In this document: positions 1 to 9,163 of the stretch, piece after piece
Layout: each line of letters starts with the position of its first letter
Position numbering within the stretch: the first letter of the stretch is position 1
Source of the DNA: Cronobacter turicensis z3032
GTDB lineage: Bacteria; Pseudomonadota; Gammaproteobacteria; Enterobacterales; Enterobacteriaceae
Length of the DNA stretch: 64,000 nucleotides
Assembly (NCBI GenBank): GCA_000027065.2
Contig: FN543093.2
Coordinates: 248,001 to 312,000, forward strand
Reading direction: 5' to 3'
Position numbers and translations under genes: made by a program
The notes under the pieces: generated by a model
The model's input: only the letters and a program-made list of their open reading frames with translations
What the model was told of the DNA's origin: nothing
The model's database searches: none

Positions 1-153
1 CAGGGCTTTAAAATCGCATGTCTGGAAGAGATTGCCTGGCGCAACGGCTGGCTTAATGACGACGACGTCCGACGCGTCGCGCAGCAGCTTGCCAAAACCG
101 GCTACGGCCAGTATTTGCTGGAGCTGCTCCGTGCACGTCCACGCCAGTATTGA
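1..153 (+). CDS. rffH: Glucose-1-phosphate thymidylyltransferase RffH, C-terminal fragment
   Basis: Only the last 50 codons are present; the gene enters the window in frame at base 1 and stops with TGA at 151-153. The tail is typical of the RmlA/RffH C-terminus, which ends in a short Arg-rich stretch (ARPRQY). RffH joins dTTP and glucose-1-phosphate to make dTDP-glucose, the start of the dTDP-Fuc4NAc branch of ECA synthesis. The assignment rests on this tail and on wecD and wecE following immediately. The wecD start lies inside this gene, a 23-base overlap that suggests translational coupling. Confidence 0.85.
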   Translation, partial: QGFKIACLEEIAWRNGWLNDDDVRRVAQQLAKTGYGQYLLELLRARPRQY

Positions 154-814
154 GCCTCTTGAGTGGGAGAGCCGGTTTTTCGGCATCGACAGCGCGATTG
201 TCCGTTTCTCCGATACCGCACCGGCGTTAGACGTGGCGCAATTAGACGCCTGGTCGCGCGTGCAGGCGAAAGTGCCCGCCGCGCGCGGCGATCTGCTGGA
301 TGGTCTGGCGCAGCTCGGCTTCCGGCTGGTCGAGGGCGACGTCGATTTCGCGCTGGCGCTGACGCCTGACGCGCCAGCGCGCGACGCGCAGATAACTTCC
401 GCCACGTCCGACGATATTCCGCTGCTGCGCGACGCGGCGGCGGAGGCCTTCGCCATGAGCCGGTTTCGCGCGCCCTGGTATGCGCCTGACGCCAGCGGAC
501 GGTTTTACGCACAGTGGGTTGAAAACGCGGTAAAAGGCGCGTTCGACCACGAATGTCTTATCCTGCGCACGCCGCAGGGGGCGCTTCGCGGTTTCGTCAC
601 GCTGCGCGCGCTGAACGAACAAGAAGCCCGCATCGGCCTGCTGGCCGGTCGCGGCGCCGGAGAAGCCCTGATGCAGGCGGCGCGCCAGTGGTGCGTCACG
701 CGCGGGCTTTACACCTTGCGGGTAGCGACGCAGGCGGGCAACCGCGCCGCGCTGCGCCGCTATATTGCCAGCGGCGGCAACATTGAAAGCACCGCTTATT
801 GGTTATACAGGTAA
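131..814 (+). CDS. wecD: dTDP-fucosamine acetyltransferase WecD (RffC)
   Basis: Predicted to acetylate the 4-amino group of dTDP-4-amino-4,6-dideoxygalactose using acetyl-CoA, giving dTDP-Fuc4NAc, a sugar donor for ECA. The product is 227 residues (E. coli WecD 224) with a GNAT-type C-terminal half. I chose the GTG at 131 because the family begins with a short lead into ASIEPL-EWE and a GGAG lies 8 bases upstream (119-122). A start at 32 would add 33 residues encoded by rffH in another frame. The gene overlaps rffH by 23 bases and is followed after 5 bases by wecE, as in the ECA operon. Cytoplasmic. Confidence 0.9.
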   Translation: MHVHASIEPLEWESRFFGIDSAIVRFSDTAPALDVAQLDAWSRVQAKVPAARGDLLDGLAQLGFRLVEGDVDFALALTPDAPARDAQITSATSDDIPLLRDAAAEAFAMSRFRAPWYAPDASGRFYAQWVENAVKGAFDHECLILRTPQGALRGFVTLRALNEQEARIGLLAGRGAGEALMQAARQWCVTRGLYTLRVATQAGNRAALRRYIASGGNIESTAYWLYR

Positions 815-819
815 CTATC

Positions 820-1950
820 ATGATCCCATTTAACGCACCGCCCGTGGTTGGCACGGAAATCGACTATATGCAGTCTGCGATGAGCAGCGGCAAGCTGTGC
901 GGCGACGGCGGTTTTACCCGCCGCTGCCAGCAGTGGATGGAGCATCGTTTCGGCAGCCCGAAAGTGTTGCTGACGCCGTCCTGCACCGCGTCGCTGGAGA
1001 TGGCGGCGCTGCTGCTGAACATCCAGCCGGGCGATGAAGTGATCATGCCGAGCTTTACGTTTGTCTCCACCGCTAACGCCTTTGTGCTGCGCGGCGCGAG
1101 AATCGTCTTCGTGGATGTCCGCCCGGACACTATGAATATCGACGAAACGCGGATCGAAGCGGCCGTCACCGACAAGACGCGCGCCATTGTGCCGGTGCAT
1201 TACGCGGGCGTGGCCTGCGAGATGGACGTCATCATGGCGATTGCTGAAAAGCATCAGCTCTATGTGGTGGAAGACGCCGCGCAGGGCGTGATGTCGACGT
1301 ATAAAGGCCGGGCGCTTGGCACCATCGGTCATATCGGCTGCTTTAGCTTCCATGAAACCAAAAACTACACCGCAGGCGGCGAAGGCGGCGCGACGCTGAT
1401 TAACGATCCGGCGCTGATTGATCGCGCAGAAATCATTCGCGAAAAAGGCACTAACCGCAGCCAGTTTTTCCGCGGTCAGGTGGATAAATATACCTGGCGC
1501 GATATCGGCTCCAGCTATCTGATGTCTGATTTGCAGGCGGCTTACCTCTGGGCGCAGCTGGAAGCGGCAGACCGTATTAACCAGCAGCGCCTGACGCTGT
1601 GGCAGACTTATTACGACGCGCTTGCGCCGCTGGCGCGCGCCGGGCGCATCACGCTGCCGTCGATCCCTGACACCTGCCGCCACAATGCGCATATGTTTTA
1701 CATCAAGCTTCGCGATATTGACGATCGCAGCAAGCTTATCGCCTACCTCAAAGAGGCGGAGATTCTGGCGGTGTTCCACTACATTCCGCTGCACGGCTGT
1801 CCGGCGGGTGAAAAATTCGGCGAGTTCCACGGCGAAGACCGCTTCACTACCACTGAGAGCGAACGCCTGCTGCGCCTGCCGCTGTTCTTTAACCTCGCGC
1901 CGGTCAATCAGCGCACGGTGATCAATACGCTACTGAGCTATTTCGGCTGA
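820..1950 (+). CDS. wecE: dTDP-4-amino-4,6-dideoxygalactose transaminase WecE (RffA)
   Basis: PLP-dependent aminotransferase of the DegT/DnrJ/EryC1 family. It converts dTDP-4-keto-6-deoxyglucose, with glutamate as amino donor, to the 4-amino sugar used by WecD. At 376 residues it equals the E. coli enzyme and is nearly identical throughout. The PLP-binding lysine is K181 in the FHETKNYTAGGEGG motif; VEDAAQ at about 150-155 is the cofactor-ring aspartate region. The ATG at 820 (MIPFNAPPV) is the family start; the in-frame codons from 799 lie in the end of wecD. wzxE follows after one base. Confidence 0.95.
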   Translation: MIPFNAPPVVGTEIDYMQSAMSSGKLCGDGGFTRRCQQWMEHRFGSPKVLLTPSCTASLEMAALLLNIQPGDEVIMPSFTFVSTANAFVLRGARIVFVDVRPDTMNIDETRIEAAVTDKTRAIVPVHYAGVACEMDVIMAIAEKHQLYVVEDAAQGVMSTYKGRALGTIGHIGCFSFHETKNYTAGGEGGATLINDPALIDRAEIIREKGTNRSQFFRGQVDKYTWRDIGSSYLMSDLQAAYLWAQLEAADRINQQRLTLWQTYYDALAPLARAGRITLPSIPDTCRHNAHMFYIKLRDIDDRSKLIAYLKEAEILAVFHYIPLHGCPAGEKFGEFHGEDRFTTTESERLLRLPLFFNLAPVNQRTVINTLLSYFG

Positions 1951-1951
1951 T

Positions 1952-3202
1952 ATGTCGCTCGCTAAAGCTTCCGTGTGGACCGCCGGGTCCACGCTTATCA
2001 AAATCGGCGCGGGGCTGGTGGTCGTCAAACTGCTGGCCGTCGCCTTCGGGCCGACGGGCGTCGGCCAGGCGGGGAACTTCCGTCAGCTAATTACGGTACT
2101 TGGCGTGCTGGCCGGGGCAGGCATTTTCAACGGCGTGACGAAACTGGTCGCGCAGCATCAGCATGACGCCGCCGGGCTTCAACGCGTCACGGGCACGGCA
2201 TCGGCCATGGTGCTGGGCTTCTCGACCTTACTGGCGGTGATTTTTCTGCTGGCGGCAGGCCCGATTAGCGTGGGGCTGTTTGGCCACGATCGCTATGAAA
2301 ACGTGGTGCGTATGGTGGCCTTCATCCAGATGGGGATCGCCTGGGCCAACCTGACGCTCGCGATTATCAAAGGCTTTCGCGACGCGGCGGGTAACGCGCT
2401 GGCGCTGATTATCGGCAGCCTTATCGGCGTGGCCGCGTATTACGCCTGTTTTCACTTTGGCGGGTATGAAGGCGCGCTGCTGGGCCTGGCGCTGGTGCCT
2501 GCGCTGGTGGCTATTCCGGCAGTCTGGATGCTGTTGCGGCGCGAGCATGTGCCGCTGCGCTACCTGAAACCCGCGTGGGACGGCCCGCTGGCGCGCCATC
2601 TCGGTAAATTCACGCTGATGGCCCTGATGACGGCGGTGACGCTGCCGGTCGCGTACGTGATGATGCGAAACCTGCTGGCTGCCCGTTACGGGTGGGAGGC
2701 CGTGGGCATCTGGCAGGGGGTGAGCAGCATCTCCGACGCCTATTTACAGTTTATTACCGCGTCGTTCAGCGTCTGGCTGCTGCCGACGCTGTCGCGCCTT
2801 GAGGCGAAGCGCGACATCACCCGCGAAATCGGGCGCGCGCTGAAGTTCGTGCTGCCTGCGGTGGCGACGGCGAGCCTCGCGGTGTATCTGCTGCGGGATG
2901 TCGCCATCTGGCTGCTGTTCTCGCCGCAGTTTACCGCGATGCGTGACCTTTTTGCCTGGCAACTGGTGGGCGACGTGCTGAAAGTGGGCGCTTACGTCTT
3001 CGGCTACCTGATTATCGCGAAAGCCTCGCTGCGCTTTTATATTTTGACGGAAGTCAGCCAGTTTGCTTTATTAACCGGCTTTTCATACTGGCTGATCCCG
3101 GCGCACGGCGCGGCGGGCGCGGCACAAGCCTATATGGCGACCTATATTGTCTATTTCGCCCTCTGTTGTGGCGTATTTTTACTCTGGCGCAGACAGACAT
3201 GA
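1952..3202 (+). CDS. wzxE: ECA lipid III flippase WzxE
   Basis: Inner-membrane flippase that moves undecaprenyl-PP-linked ECA trisaccharide (lipid III) to the periplasmic face. The protein has 416 residues, the same as E. coli WzxE, and is made of about 12 hydrophobic segments with the MOP/polysaccharide-exporter start [20 protein letters not shown]. It lies between the sugar-nucleotide enzymes and the last glycosyltransferase, its conserved operon position. The stop overlaps the wecF start as ATGA at 3199-3202, implying translational coupling. Confidence 0.95.
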   Translation: MSLAKASVWTAGSTLIKIGAGLVVVKLLAVAFGPTGVGQAGNFRQLITVLGVLAGAGIFNGVTKLVAQHQHDAAGLQRVTGTASAMVLGFSTLLAVIFLLAAGPISVGLFGHDRYENVVRMVAFIQMGIAWANLTLAIIKGFRDAAGNALALIIGSLIGVAAYYACFHFGGYEGALLGLALVPALVAIPAVWMLLRREHVPLRYLKPAWDGPLARHLGKFTLMALMTAVTLPVAYVMMRNLLAARYGWEAVGIWQGVSSISDAYLQFITASFSVWLLPTLSRLEAKRDITREIGRALKFVLPAVATASLAVYLLRDVAIWLLFSPQFTAMRDLFAWQLVGDVLKVGAYVFGYLIIAKASLRFYILTEVSQFALLTGFSYWLIPAHGAAGAAQAYMATYIVYFALCCGVFLLWRRQT

Positions 3203-4275
3203 CAGCATTGATTCACGTTCTGGGGTCCGATATTCCCCATCATAACCAGACGGTACTGCGTTTCTTTAACGATGAACTGGCAGAGACTAACGACCAGGCG
3301 CGCCGCTTTATGGTGGTCAGCGCCGATGAACAACTCAGCCAGCCGTATCCGTCGCTTTCGCTGAGCATCTTTCCTGATAAAAAAACGCTCGCCCGCGCCG
3401 TAGTGGCGCTGGCGCGTGAAAATCGGCAGCAGCGCTTTTTCCTGCACGGCCAGTTTAATGTGCCGCTGTGGCTGGCATTGCTGAGCGGCGGGCTGAAACC
3501 CGCGCAGGTGAGCTGGCATATCTGGGGCGCCGATCTTTATGAAGCTTCGCGCAGCCTGAAGTTTCAGCTCTTTTACCGGCTGCGCCGACTGGCGCAGGGG
3601 CGCGTAGGCCAGGTGTTCGCCACTCGCGGCGATCTCAGCCACTTTGCGAAGCGCCACCCTGGCGTGCCGGGCGAGCTGCTCTATTTCCCGACGAAGATGG
3701 ATGAAGGGTTAAACCAGCTGCCGCCGCCTGAGCGCGACGGGAAGCTGACGATTCTGGTAGGTAACTCCGGCGATCGGAGTAATGACCATATCGCGGCGTT
3801 GCAGGCGGTGCATCAGCAGTTCGGCGATAACGTTAACGTAATTGTGCCGATGGGGTATCCGGCGAATAACGAGGCGTGGATCGATGAAGTAACGCGGGCC
3901 GGACAGGCGTTGTTCAGCCCGGACAACCTCAACGTCCTGCGTGAAAAGCTTGATTTCGACGCCTATCTGGCGCTACTGCGCCAGTGCGATCTCGGTTATT
4001 TCATTTTTGCGCGCCAGCAGGGGATCGGCACGCTGTGCCTGCTTATCCAGGCGGGCGTGCCGTGCGTGCTGAGTCGTGAAAACCCGTTCTGGCAGGATAT
4101 GGTGGAACAAAATCTGCCGGTACTGTTTACCGGCGATAAGCTTAACGAGGTGACGGTGCGCGAGGCGCAGCGTCAGTTGCAGATGGTCGATAAATCGCAA
4201 ATCGCGTTCTTTAAACCTAATTACCTGACGGGCTGGCACCGCGCGCTGCGTATCGCTTCAGGAGAAGTGGCATGA
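3199..4275 (+). CDS. wecF: TDP-Fuc4NAc:lipid II transferase WecF (RffT)
   Basis: Family GT56 glycosyltransferase that adds Fuc4NAc to lipid II (ManNAcA-GlcNAc-PP-undecaprenol), completing the ECA repeat unit on the cytoplasmic face. The product has 358 residues (E. coli 359). Conserved blocks visible are the start [15 protein letters not shown], the HIWGADLYE region, [10 protein letters not shown] and the C-terminal [16 protein letters not shown] start at 3199, overlapping the wzxE stop; earlier in-frame codons from 3166 are inside wzxE. The end overlaps wzyE (ATGA at 4272-4275). Confidence 0.95.
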   Translation: MTALIHVLGSDIPHHNQTVLRFFNDELAETNDQARRFMVVSADEQLSQPYPSLSLSIFPDKKTLARAVVALARENRQQRFFLHGQFNVPLWLALLSGGLKPAQVSWHIWGADLYEASRSLKFQLFYRLRRLAQGRVGQVFATRGDLSHFAKRHPGVPGELLYFPTKMDEGLNQLPPPERDGKLTILVGNSGDRSNDHIAALQAVHQQFGDNVNVIVPMGYPANNEAWIDEVTRAGQALFSPDNLNVLREKLDFDAYLALLRQCDLGYFIFARQQGIGTLCLLIQAGVPCVLSRENPFWQDMVEQNLPVLFTGDKLNEVTVREAQRQLQMVDKSQIAFFKPNYLTGWHRALRIASGEVA

Positions 4276-5636
4276 GCTCATTGCAATTCAGCGGCCTGTT
4301 TATCGTCTGGCTGCTGGCGACGCTGTTTATCGGCACGCTGACCTGGTTTGAATTCCGCCGGGTGCGGTTCAACTTTAACGTCTTTTTCTCGCTGCTGTTC
4401 CTGCTGACGTTTTTCTTCGGTTTTCCGCTGACCAGCATTCTGGTGTTTCGCTTTGACGTGGCGGTGGTGCCTGCGGAGGTGTTATTGCAGGCATTGCTGT
4501 CGGCGGGCTGTTTCTACGCGGTCTACTACGTCACCTATAAAACGCGGTTGCGGGCGGCGCGCGCGCAGGCAGCGTCCTCCGGCGGCGGGCTGTTCACCAT
4601 GAACCGCGTCGAAACCCATCTGGCGTGGCTGGTGATGATGGCGGTTGCCCTGGTGAGCGTCGGCATTTTCTTTATGCATAACGGCTTTTTGCTGTTCCGG
4701 CTGCACTCCTATAGCCAGATTTTCTCCAGCGAAGTCTCCGGCGTGGCGCTCAAGCGCTTTTTCTACTTCTTTATTCCGGCGATGCTGGTGGTCTATTTCC
4801 TGCGCCAGGACAGCCGCGCGTGGCTCTTTTTCCTCGTTAGTACCGTCGGGTTTGGCCTGCTGACCTATATGATTGTCGGCGGCACGCGCGCCAATATCAT
4901 TATCGCATTCGCCATTTTCCTGTTTATCGGCATTATTCGCGGCTGGATCTCGCTTGGGATGCTGGCTGCGGCGGGCGTGATGGGGATCGTGGGGATGTTC
5001 TGGCTGGCGCTGAAGCGCTACGGGCTGAACGTCAGCGGCGACGAAGCGTTTTACACCTTTCTTTATCTCACGCGCGATACTTTCTCGCCGTGGGAAAACC
5101 TGGCGCTGCTGCTGCAACATTATGGCGATATCGAGTTTCAGGGGCTGGCGCCGATTGCGCGCGATTTCTACGTGTTCATTCCGTCGTGGATCTGGCCGGA
5201 CCGGCCGCATATCGTTCTCAATACCGCCAACTATTTTACCTGGGAAGTGCTGAACAACCATTCGGGGCTGGCTATCTCCCCGACGCTGCTGGGCTCGCTG
5301 GTGGTAATGGGCGGCGTGTGGTTTATCCCTCTTGGCGCGGTGGCGGTCGGGCTTATCATCAAATGGTTCGACTGGCTGTATGAGCGCGGCAATCGTGAAC
5401 CGAACCGTTATAAAGCCGCTATCCTGCACAGCTTCTGCTTTGGCGCCATCTTTAACATGATTGTGCTGGCCCGCGAGGGGCTGGATGCGTTTGTGTCGCG
5501 CGTGGTCTTTTTTATGGTGGTATTCGGCGCCTGTCTGGTGGTCGCGAAGCTGGTTTACTGGGTGCTGGACAATGCGGGGCTTATCCAGCGGCGCCGCCGT
5601 CGCGCGGTGCCGCTGTCGCCAACGGAAACGCTTTAA
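4272..5636 (+). CDS. wzyE: ECA polymerase WzyE
   Basis: Inner-membrane polymerase that links ECA trisaccharide repeats in the Wzy-dependent pathway, in the periplasm. The protein has 454 residues (E. coli 450) with roughly a dozen hydrophobic segments and an Arg-rich cytoplasmic tail (RRRRR near residue 445). The large loop around residues 285-340 contains the conserved [18 protein letters not shown] stretch expected of WzyE. It is coupled to wecF by a 4-base overlap and followed by wecG after 15 bases. Confidence 0.94.
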   Translation: MSSLQFSGLFIVWLLATLFIGTLTWFEFRRVRFNFNVFFSLLFLLTFFFGFPLTSILVFRFDVAVVPAEVLLQALLSAGCFYAVYYVTYKTRLRAARAQAASSGGGLFTMNRVETHLAWLVMMAVALVSVGIFFMHNGFLLFRLHSYSQIFSSEVSGVALKRFFYFFIPAMLVVYFLRQDSRAWLFFLVSTVGFGLLTYMIVGGTRANIIIAFAIFLFIGIIRGWISLGMLAAAGVMGIVGMFWLALKRYGLNVSGDEAFYTFLYLTRDTFSPWENLALLLQHYGDIEFQGLAPIARDFYVFIPSWIWPDRPHIVLNTANYFTWEVLNNHSGLAISPTLLGSLVVMGGVWFIPLGAVAVGLIIKWFDWLYERGNREPNRYKAAILHSFCFGAIFNMIVLAREGLDAFVSRVVFFMVVFGACLVVAKLVYWVLDNAGLIQRRRRRAVPLSPTETL

Positions 5637-5651
5637 GGTTAAGGGAATATG

Positions 5652-6392
5652 ATGTCTGAACAGGTCACCGCGCCAGTCTATACGCTTCGCGGGCTGCCGT
5701 TGCTGGGGTGGCGCGATATGCAACACGCGCTTGATTATCTCTATGCCGACGGCACGCTGCGCCACGGCACGCTGGTGGCGATTAACGCCGAGAAGATGCT
5801 GGCGCAGGAGGCGGACGCCGAAGTCCGCAGCCTGATTGAAGCGGCGGAATTTAAATATGCCGACGGCATCAGCGTCGTGCGCTCGGTTCGTAAAAAGTAC
5901 CCGCAGGCGCAGGTGTCACGCGTGGCGGGCGCCGATCTCTGGGAGGCGCTGATGGCGCGCGCCGGACGCGAAGGCACGCCGGTCTTTCTGGTGGGCGGCA
6001 AACCGCAGGTGCTCGCGCAAACCATTGAAAAACTCAAACGCCAGTGGAATGTGAATATCGTCGACGCGCAGGACGGCTACTTTAAGCCGGAAGAGCGAGC
6101 GGCGCTGTTTACGCGCATCCGCGACAGCGGCGCGCAGATAGTCACGGTCGCGATGGGCTCGCCGCGCCAGGAGATTTTTATGCGCGACTGCCGTCTCGTT
6201 CATCCTGACGCCCTGTATATGGGGGTGGGCGGCACCTACGACGTCTTCACCGGCCATGTGAAACGCGCGCCGAAAGTGTGGCAGAACCTTGGGCTGGAAT
6301 GGCTTTATCGTCTGCTTTCCCAGCCGAGCCGCCTCAAACGCCAGCTGCGCCTGCTGCGCTACCTTGGCTGGCACTACACCGGCAGGCTGTGA
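5652..6392 (+). CDS. wecG: UDP-ManNAcA transferase WecG (RffM)
   Basis: Family GT26 (WecG/TagA/CpsF) transferase. It moves N-acetylmannosaminuronic acid from UDP-ManNAcA to lipid I, making ECA lipid II at the inner face of the membrane. Conserved motifs are [24 protein letters not shown] and the [16 protein letters not shown] block near residues 190-210. Two tandem ATGs occur at 5649 and 5652. I prefer 5652 because it is better spaced from AAGGG at 5641-5645 and gives 246 residues, the E. coli length. It is the last gene of the operon and is followed by a strong terminator. Confidence 0.93.
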   Translation: MSEQVTAPVYTLRGLPLLGWRDMQHALDYLYADGTLRHGTLVAINAEKMLAQEADAEVRSLIEAAEFKYADGISVVRSVRKKYPQAQVSRVAGADLWEALMARAGREGTPVFLVGGKPQVLAQTIEKLKRQWNVNIVDAQDGYFKPEERAALFTRIRDSGAQIVTVAMGSPRQEIFMRDCRLVHPDALYMGVGGTYDVFTGHVKRAPKVWQNLGLEWLYRLLSQPSRLKRQLRLLRYLGWHYTGRL

Positions 6393-6398
6393 TCCTCA

Positions 6399-6426
6399 GG
6401 CGGCGTCAGCCGACGCCGCCGTTTTT
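6399..6426 (+). terminator. Intrinsic terminator of the ECA operon
   Basis: A perfect 9-bp GC-rich stem (6399-6407 with 6412-6420) with a 4-base loop is followed by G and five T. It starts 6 bases after the wecG stop and marks the end of the rff/wec operon. Confidence 0.9.
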
Positions 6427-6600
6427 CTTCTGATGGTTTATTGCGCAGTAAGCGCATTTTTGCCACGCATTATTTGCCATTTCTCTCAAATTGCGGAACC
6501 ATTCGCCCGCCCCTTGCCGGGACGCGGCAGGGTTACGCTACCCACAGGGGCTCACGCATTCACCATCACAATAACCAGGTTCACCTGGACGCACGTGAAA

Positions 6601-6608
6601 CACAACAC
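6601..6608 (+). promoter_or_regulatory. Probable GcvB sRNA target site in the yifK leader
   Basis: CACAACAC lies directly upstream of the yifK Shine-Dalgarno (AGGA). It is complementary to the GU-rich R1 seed of GcvB, and yifK is a known GcvB target in E. coli and Salmonella. Pairing here would block ribosome entry. The match is read by eye; GcvB itself is not in this window. Confidence 0.5.
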
Positions 6609-6617
6609 AGAGGATCT

Positions 6618-8003
6618 ATGGCAGAGAATAAACCGGAACTACAGCGAGGGCTGGAGGCCCGACATATCGAGCTGATTGCGCTCGGCGGGACTATCGGGGT
6701 GGGGCTGTTTATGGGCGCCGCCAGTACGCTGAAATGGGCGGGGCCGTCGGTGCTGTTGGCCTATATCATCGCCGGGCTGTTCGTCTTTTTCATTATGCGC
6801 TCAATGGGCGAAATGCTGTTCCTTGAGCCGGTAACCGGTTCGTTCGCCGTTTACGCGCATCGTTACATGAGCCCGTTCTTCGGCTATCTCACCGCGTGGT
6901 CTTACTGGTTTATGTGGATGGCGGTGGGCATTTCGGAAATCACCGCCATCGGGGTCTACGTCCAGTTCTGGTTCCCGGAGATGGCGCAGTGGATACCCGC
7001 GCTGATTGCCGTAGGGCTGGTCGCGCTGGCGAACCTGGCGGCGGTGCGGCTGTATGGCGAAATCGAATTCTGGTTCGCGATGATCAAAGTCACTACTATT
7101 ATCGTCATGATCGTGGTTGGGCTTGGCGTGATTTTCTTCGGCTTTGGCAACGGCGGTCATGCGATAGGCTTTGGCAATCTCACCTCGCACGGCGGTTTCT
7201 TTGCGGGCGGCTGGAAGGGCTTCCTGACGGCGCTCTGTATCGTGGTGGCGTCTTATCAGGGCGTCGAGTTGATTGGCATTACCGCGGGCGAAGCGAAAAA
7301 CCCGCAGGTGACGCTGCGCAGCGCGGTCGGCAAAGTGCTGTGGCGCATCCTGATTTTCTACGTGGGCGCGATTTTCGTTATCGTGACTATCTTCCCGTGG
7401 GATGAAATCGGCAGCAACGGCAGCCCGTTTGTGCTGACCTTCGCCAAAATAGGGATCACCGCAGCGGCGGGCATTATCAACTTCGTGGTGCTGACCGCAG
7501 CACTTTCCGGCTGCAACAGCGGGATGTACAGCTGCGGGCGTATGCTCTATGCGCTGGCGAATAACCGCCAGTTACCGGCGGCGATGGGTAAAGTCTCGCG
7601 CAACGGCGTACCGGTGGCGGGCGTCGCGGTCTCGATTGTAATTCTGCTGGTGGGTTCGTGCCTCAACTACATTATTCCGAATCCGCAGCGCGTGTTCGTT
7701 TATGTCTACAGCGCCAGCGTATTGCCGGGGATGGTGCCGTGGTTCGTCATCCTGATTAGCCAGCTGCGCTTTCGCCAGACGCACCAGGCGGCGATTGCCG
7801 CGCATCCGTTCCGCTCCGTGCTGTTCCCGTGGGCGAATTACCTGACGATGGCGTTTCTGGTCTGCGTGCTGGTGGGCATGGGATTCAATGAGGATACGCG
7901 TATGTCACTCATTGTCGGGGCGATTTTCCTGGTGCTGGTAAGCGTTATTTATAAGCTTTTCGGGTTCGATCGCTACGGTTCGACCCCCAAAGTGGATGGA
8001 TAA
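6618..8003 (+). CDS. yifK: Amino-acid permease YifK (threonine/serine transporter family)
   Basis: Inner-membrane APC-superfamily permease (AAT family). E. coli YifK (ThrP) has been linked to threonine and serine uptake. The protein has 461 residues, the same as E. coli, with 12 predicted membrane segments and the family opening [24 protein letters not shown] followed by the [19 protein letters not shown] block. The ATG at 6618 follows AGGAT at 6611-6615; in-frame codons from 6441 precede any RBS and would add a hydrophilic tail not found in the family. It is monocistronic between the wec terminator and the tRNA operon promoter. Confidence 0.93.
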   Translation: MAENKPELQRGLEARHIELIALGGTIGVGLFMGAASTLKWAGPSVLLAYIIAGLFVFFIMRSMGEMLFLEPVTGSFAVYAHRYMSPFFGYLTAWSYWFMWMAVGISEITAIGVYVQFWFPEMAQWIPALIAVGLVALANLAAVRLYGEIEFWFAMIKVTTIIVMIVVGLGVIFFGFGNGGHAIGFGNLTSHGGFFAGGWKGFLTALCIVVASYQGVELIGITAGEAKNPQVTLRSAVGKVLWRILIFYVGAIFVIVTIFPWDEIGSNGSPFVLTFAKIGITAAAGIINFVVLTAALSGCNSGMYSCGRMLYALANNRQLPAAMGKVSRNGVPVAGVAVSIVILLVGSCLNYIIPNPQRVFVYVYSASVLPGMVPWFVILISQLRFRQTHQAAIAAHPFRSVLFPWANYLTMAFLVCVLVGMGFNEDTRMSLIVGAIFLVLVSVIYKLFGFDRYGSTPKVDG

Positions 8004-8055
8004 CCGCCAGAGTGCGCAAAGCATAACCAAACGCGCATTTTCTTCAAAAAAGCAC

Positions 8056-8092
8056 TAGACAGCAGGGCGCGAAGTCCGTAGTATCCCCACCC
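8056..8092 (+). promoter_or_regulatory. Promoter of the argX-hisR-leuT-proM tRNA operon
   Basis: The -35 TAGACA (8056-8061) and -10 TAGTAT (8079-8084) are separated by 17 bases and followed by a C-rich discriminator, the type found at stringently controlled stable-RNA promoters. The expected start is near 8091, about 15 bases before the first tRNA. Confidence 0.7.
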
Positions 8093-8105
8093 GCAACGGC
8101 GCTAC

Positions 8106-8182
<77 letters not shown>

Positions 8183-8236
8183 TTTAAACGGCGCTTGAGC
8201 TGCGGTGGTTTTAATACCGCGTGAAAGAATACAGTG

Positions 8237-8312
8237 GTGGCTATAGCTCAGTTGGTAGAGCCCTGGATTGTGATTCCAGTTGTCGTGGGTTCGAGTCCCA
8301 TTAGCCACCCCA
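8237..8312 (+). tRNA. hisR: tRNA-His (GTG)
   Basis: A 76-base tRNA with acceptor GTGGCTA/TAGCCAC, anticodon GTG and encoded CCA. The base before it (8236) is G and can pair with the C discriminator at 8309, giving the extra G-1 that identifies tRNA-His to its synthetase. Confidence 0.97.
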
Positions 8313-8334
8313 TTATTTAAGAGTTTGTGGCGAT

Positions 8335-8420
8335 GCGAAGGTGGCGGAATTGGTAGACGCGCTAGCTTCAGGTGTTAGTGTCCTTCGGACGTGGGGGTTC
8401 AAGTCCCCCCCCTCGCACCA
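8335..8420 (+). tRNA. leuT: tRNA-Leu (CAG)
   Basis: An 86-base class II tRNA with a long variable arm (GTCC-TTC-GGAC), anticodon CAG and encoded CCA at 8418-8420. As I recall the E. coli leuT sequence, the variable loop here is one base shorter. It is the third gene of the operon. Confidence 0.96.
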
Positions 8421-8456
8421 CTACTTGATTGAACAAAAAAGTCAAAAAGCAGTATA

Positions 8457-8533
8457 CGGCGAGTAGCGCAGCTTGGTAGCGCAACTGGTTTGGGACCAGT
8501 GGGTCGGAGGTTCGAATCCTCTCTCGCCGACCA
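8457..8533 (+). tRNA. proM: tRNA-Pro (TGG)
   Basis: A 77-base cloverleaf with acceptor CGGCGAG/CTCGCCG, anticodon TGG in the loop TTTGGGA, and encoded CCA at 8531-8533. It is the last gene of the tRNA operon and is followed by a terminator. Confidence 0.97.
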
Positions 8534-8540
8534 CTTTTGA

Positions 8541-8563
8541 ACCTCGCTTCGGCGAGGTTTTTT
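8541..8563 (+). terminator. Intrinsic terminator of the tRNA operon
   Basis: The stem CCTCGC/GCGAGG (8542-8547 with 8552-8557) closes a TTCG tetraloop and is followed by six T. It begins 8 bases after the CCA of tRNA-Pro. Confidence 0.9.
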
Positions 8564-9163
8564 GTTTTCTGCCTCTCCACGTTTGCATTTCTCCGTTTTA
8601 TTTCTTCGGCCAATCGCCTCGCGCTCTTCCTTTTCTGACGGTTTTAACAATACGACGCACTGTAATCCCGCTCACAAAATTCAGTTAGTATTATTAATCT
8701 ATTTCTGTGCTAATCATTCCGGCTGCCGCTGCGCTTATATGCGCTTTTTTTATTTGAAAATGAGGCTTTTTTATCAGAAATGAGGTACTGCCATTGCTGG
8801 TCGACGAATCAACAGCGAGATTTATTATTTATGATGGCGAATCAATATTAACAATTTCTGTTTTATATAATATCTGGTAATGATCAGTTTAATTCAACTG
8901 TTTGATTTTTAAAGAATCAAACTTAAATGGTCATAAAATTTAGGCTGAAGTGTTTTCGCTAATAAATTTGTTTTTTTGCCAACACCCATTACACCTATTA
9001 CATATCTGAAAATTAAACTGTCGGGACTGAATGCCTGGAAATTCCTTGCGTTGCCGTCTTCCCTGCGTTGTGCGCCTTTTCTGCGCACCGCCCATTTTTT
9101 CTCTTCCCGTTGTTTGCGGAATATTTCTGTTTTGACATGCGTGACAAGAATAAGTGAGGGGTT
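8564..9163. other. AT-rich intergenic region upstream of the adhesin gene
   Basis: About 600 bases with no credible gene. The stretch from about 8690 to 8990 is conspicuously AT-rich compared with the GC-rich neighbours. It contains a perfect 8-bp inverted repeat, GTTTGATT/AATCAAAC, with a 7-base spacer at 8900-8922. Such a leader is typical of H-NS-silenced surface genes and probably carries the promoter of the downstream adhesin. No sigma70 promoter stands out enough to call. Confidence 0.5.
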
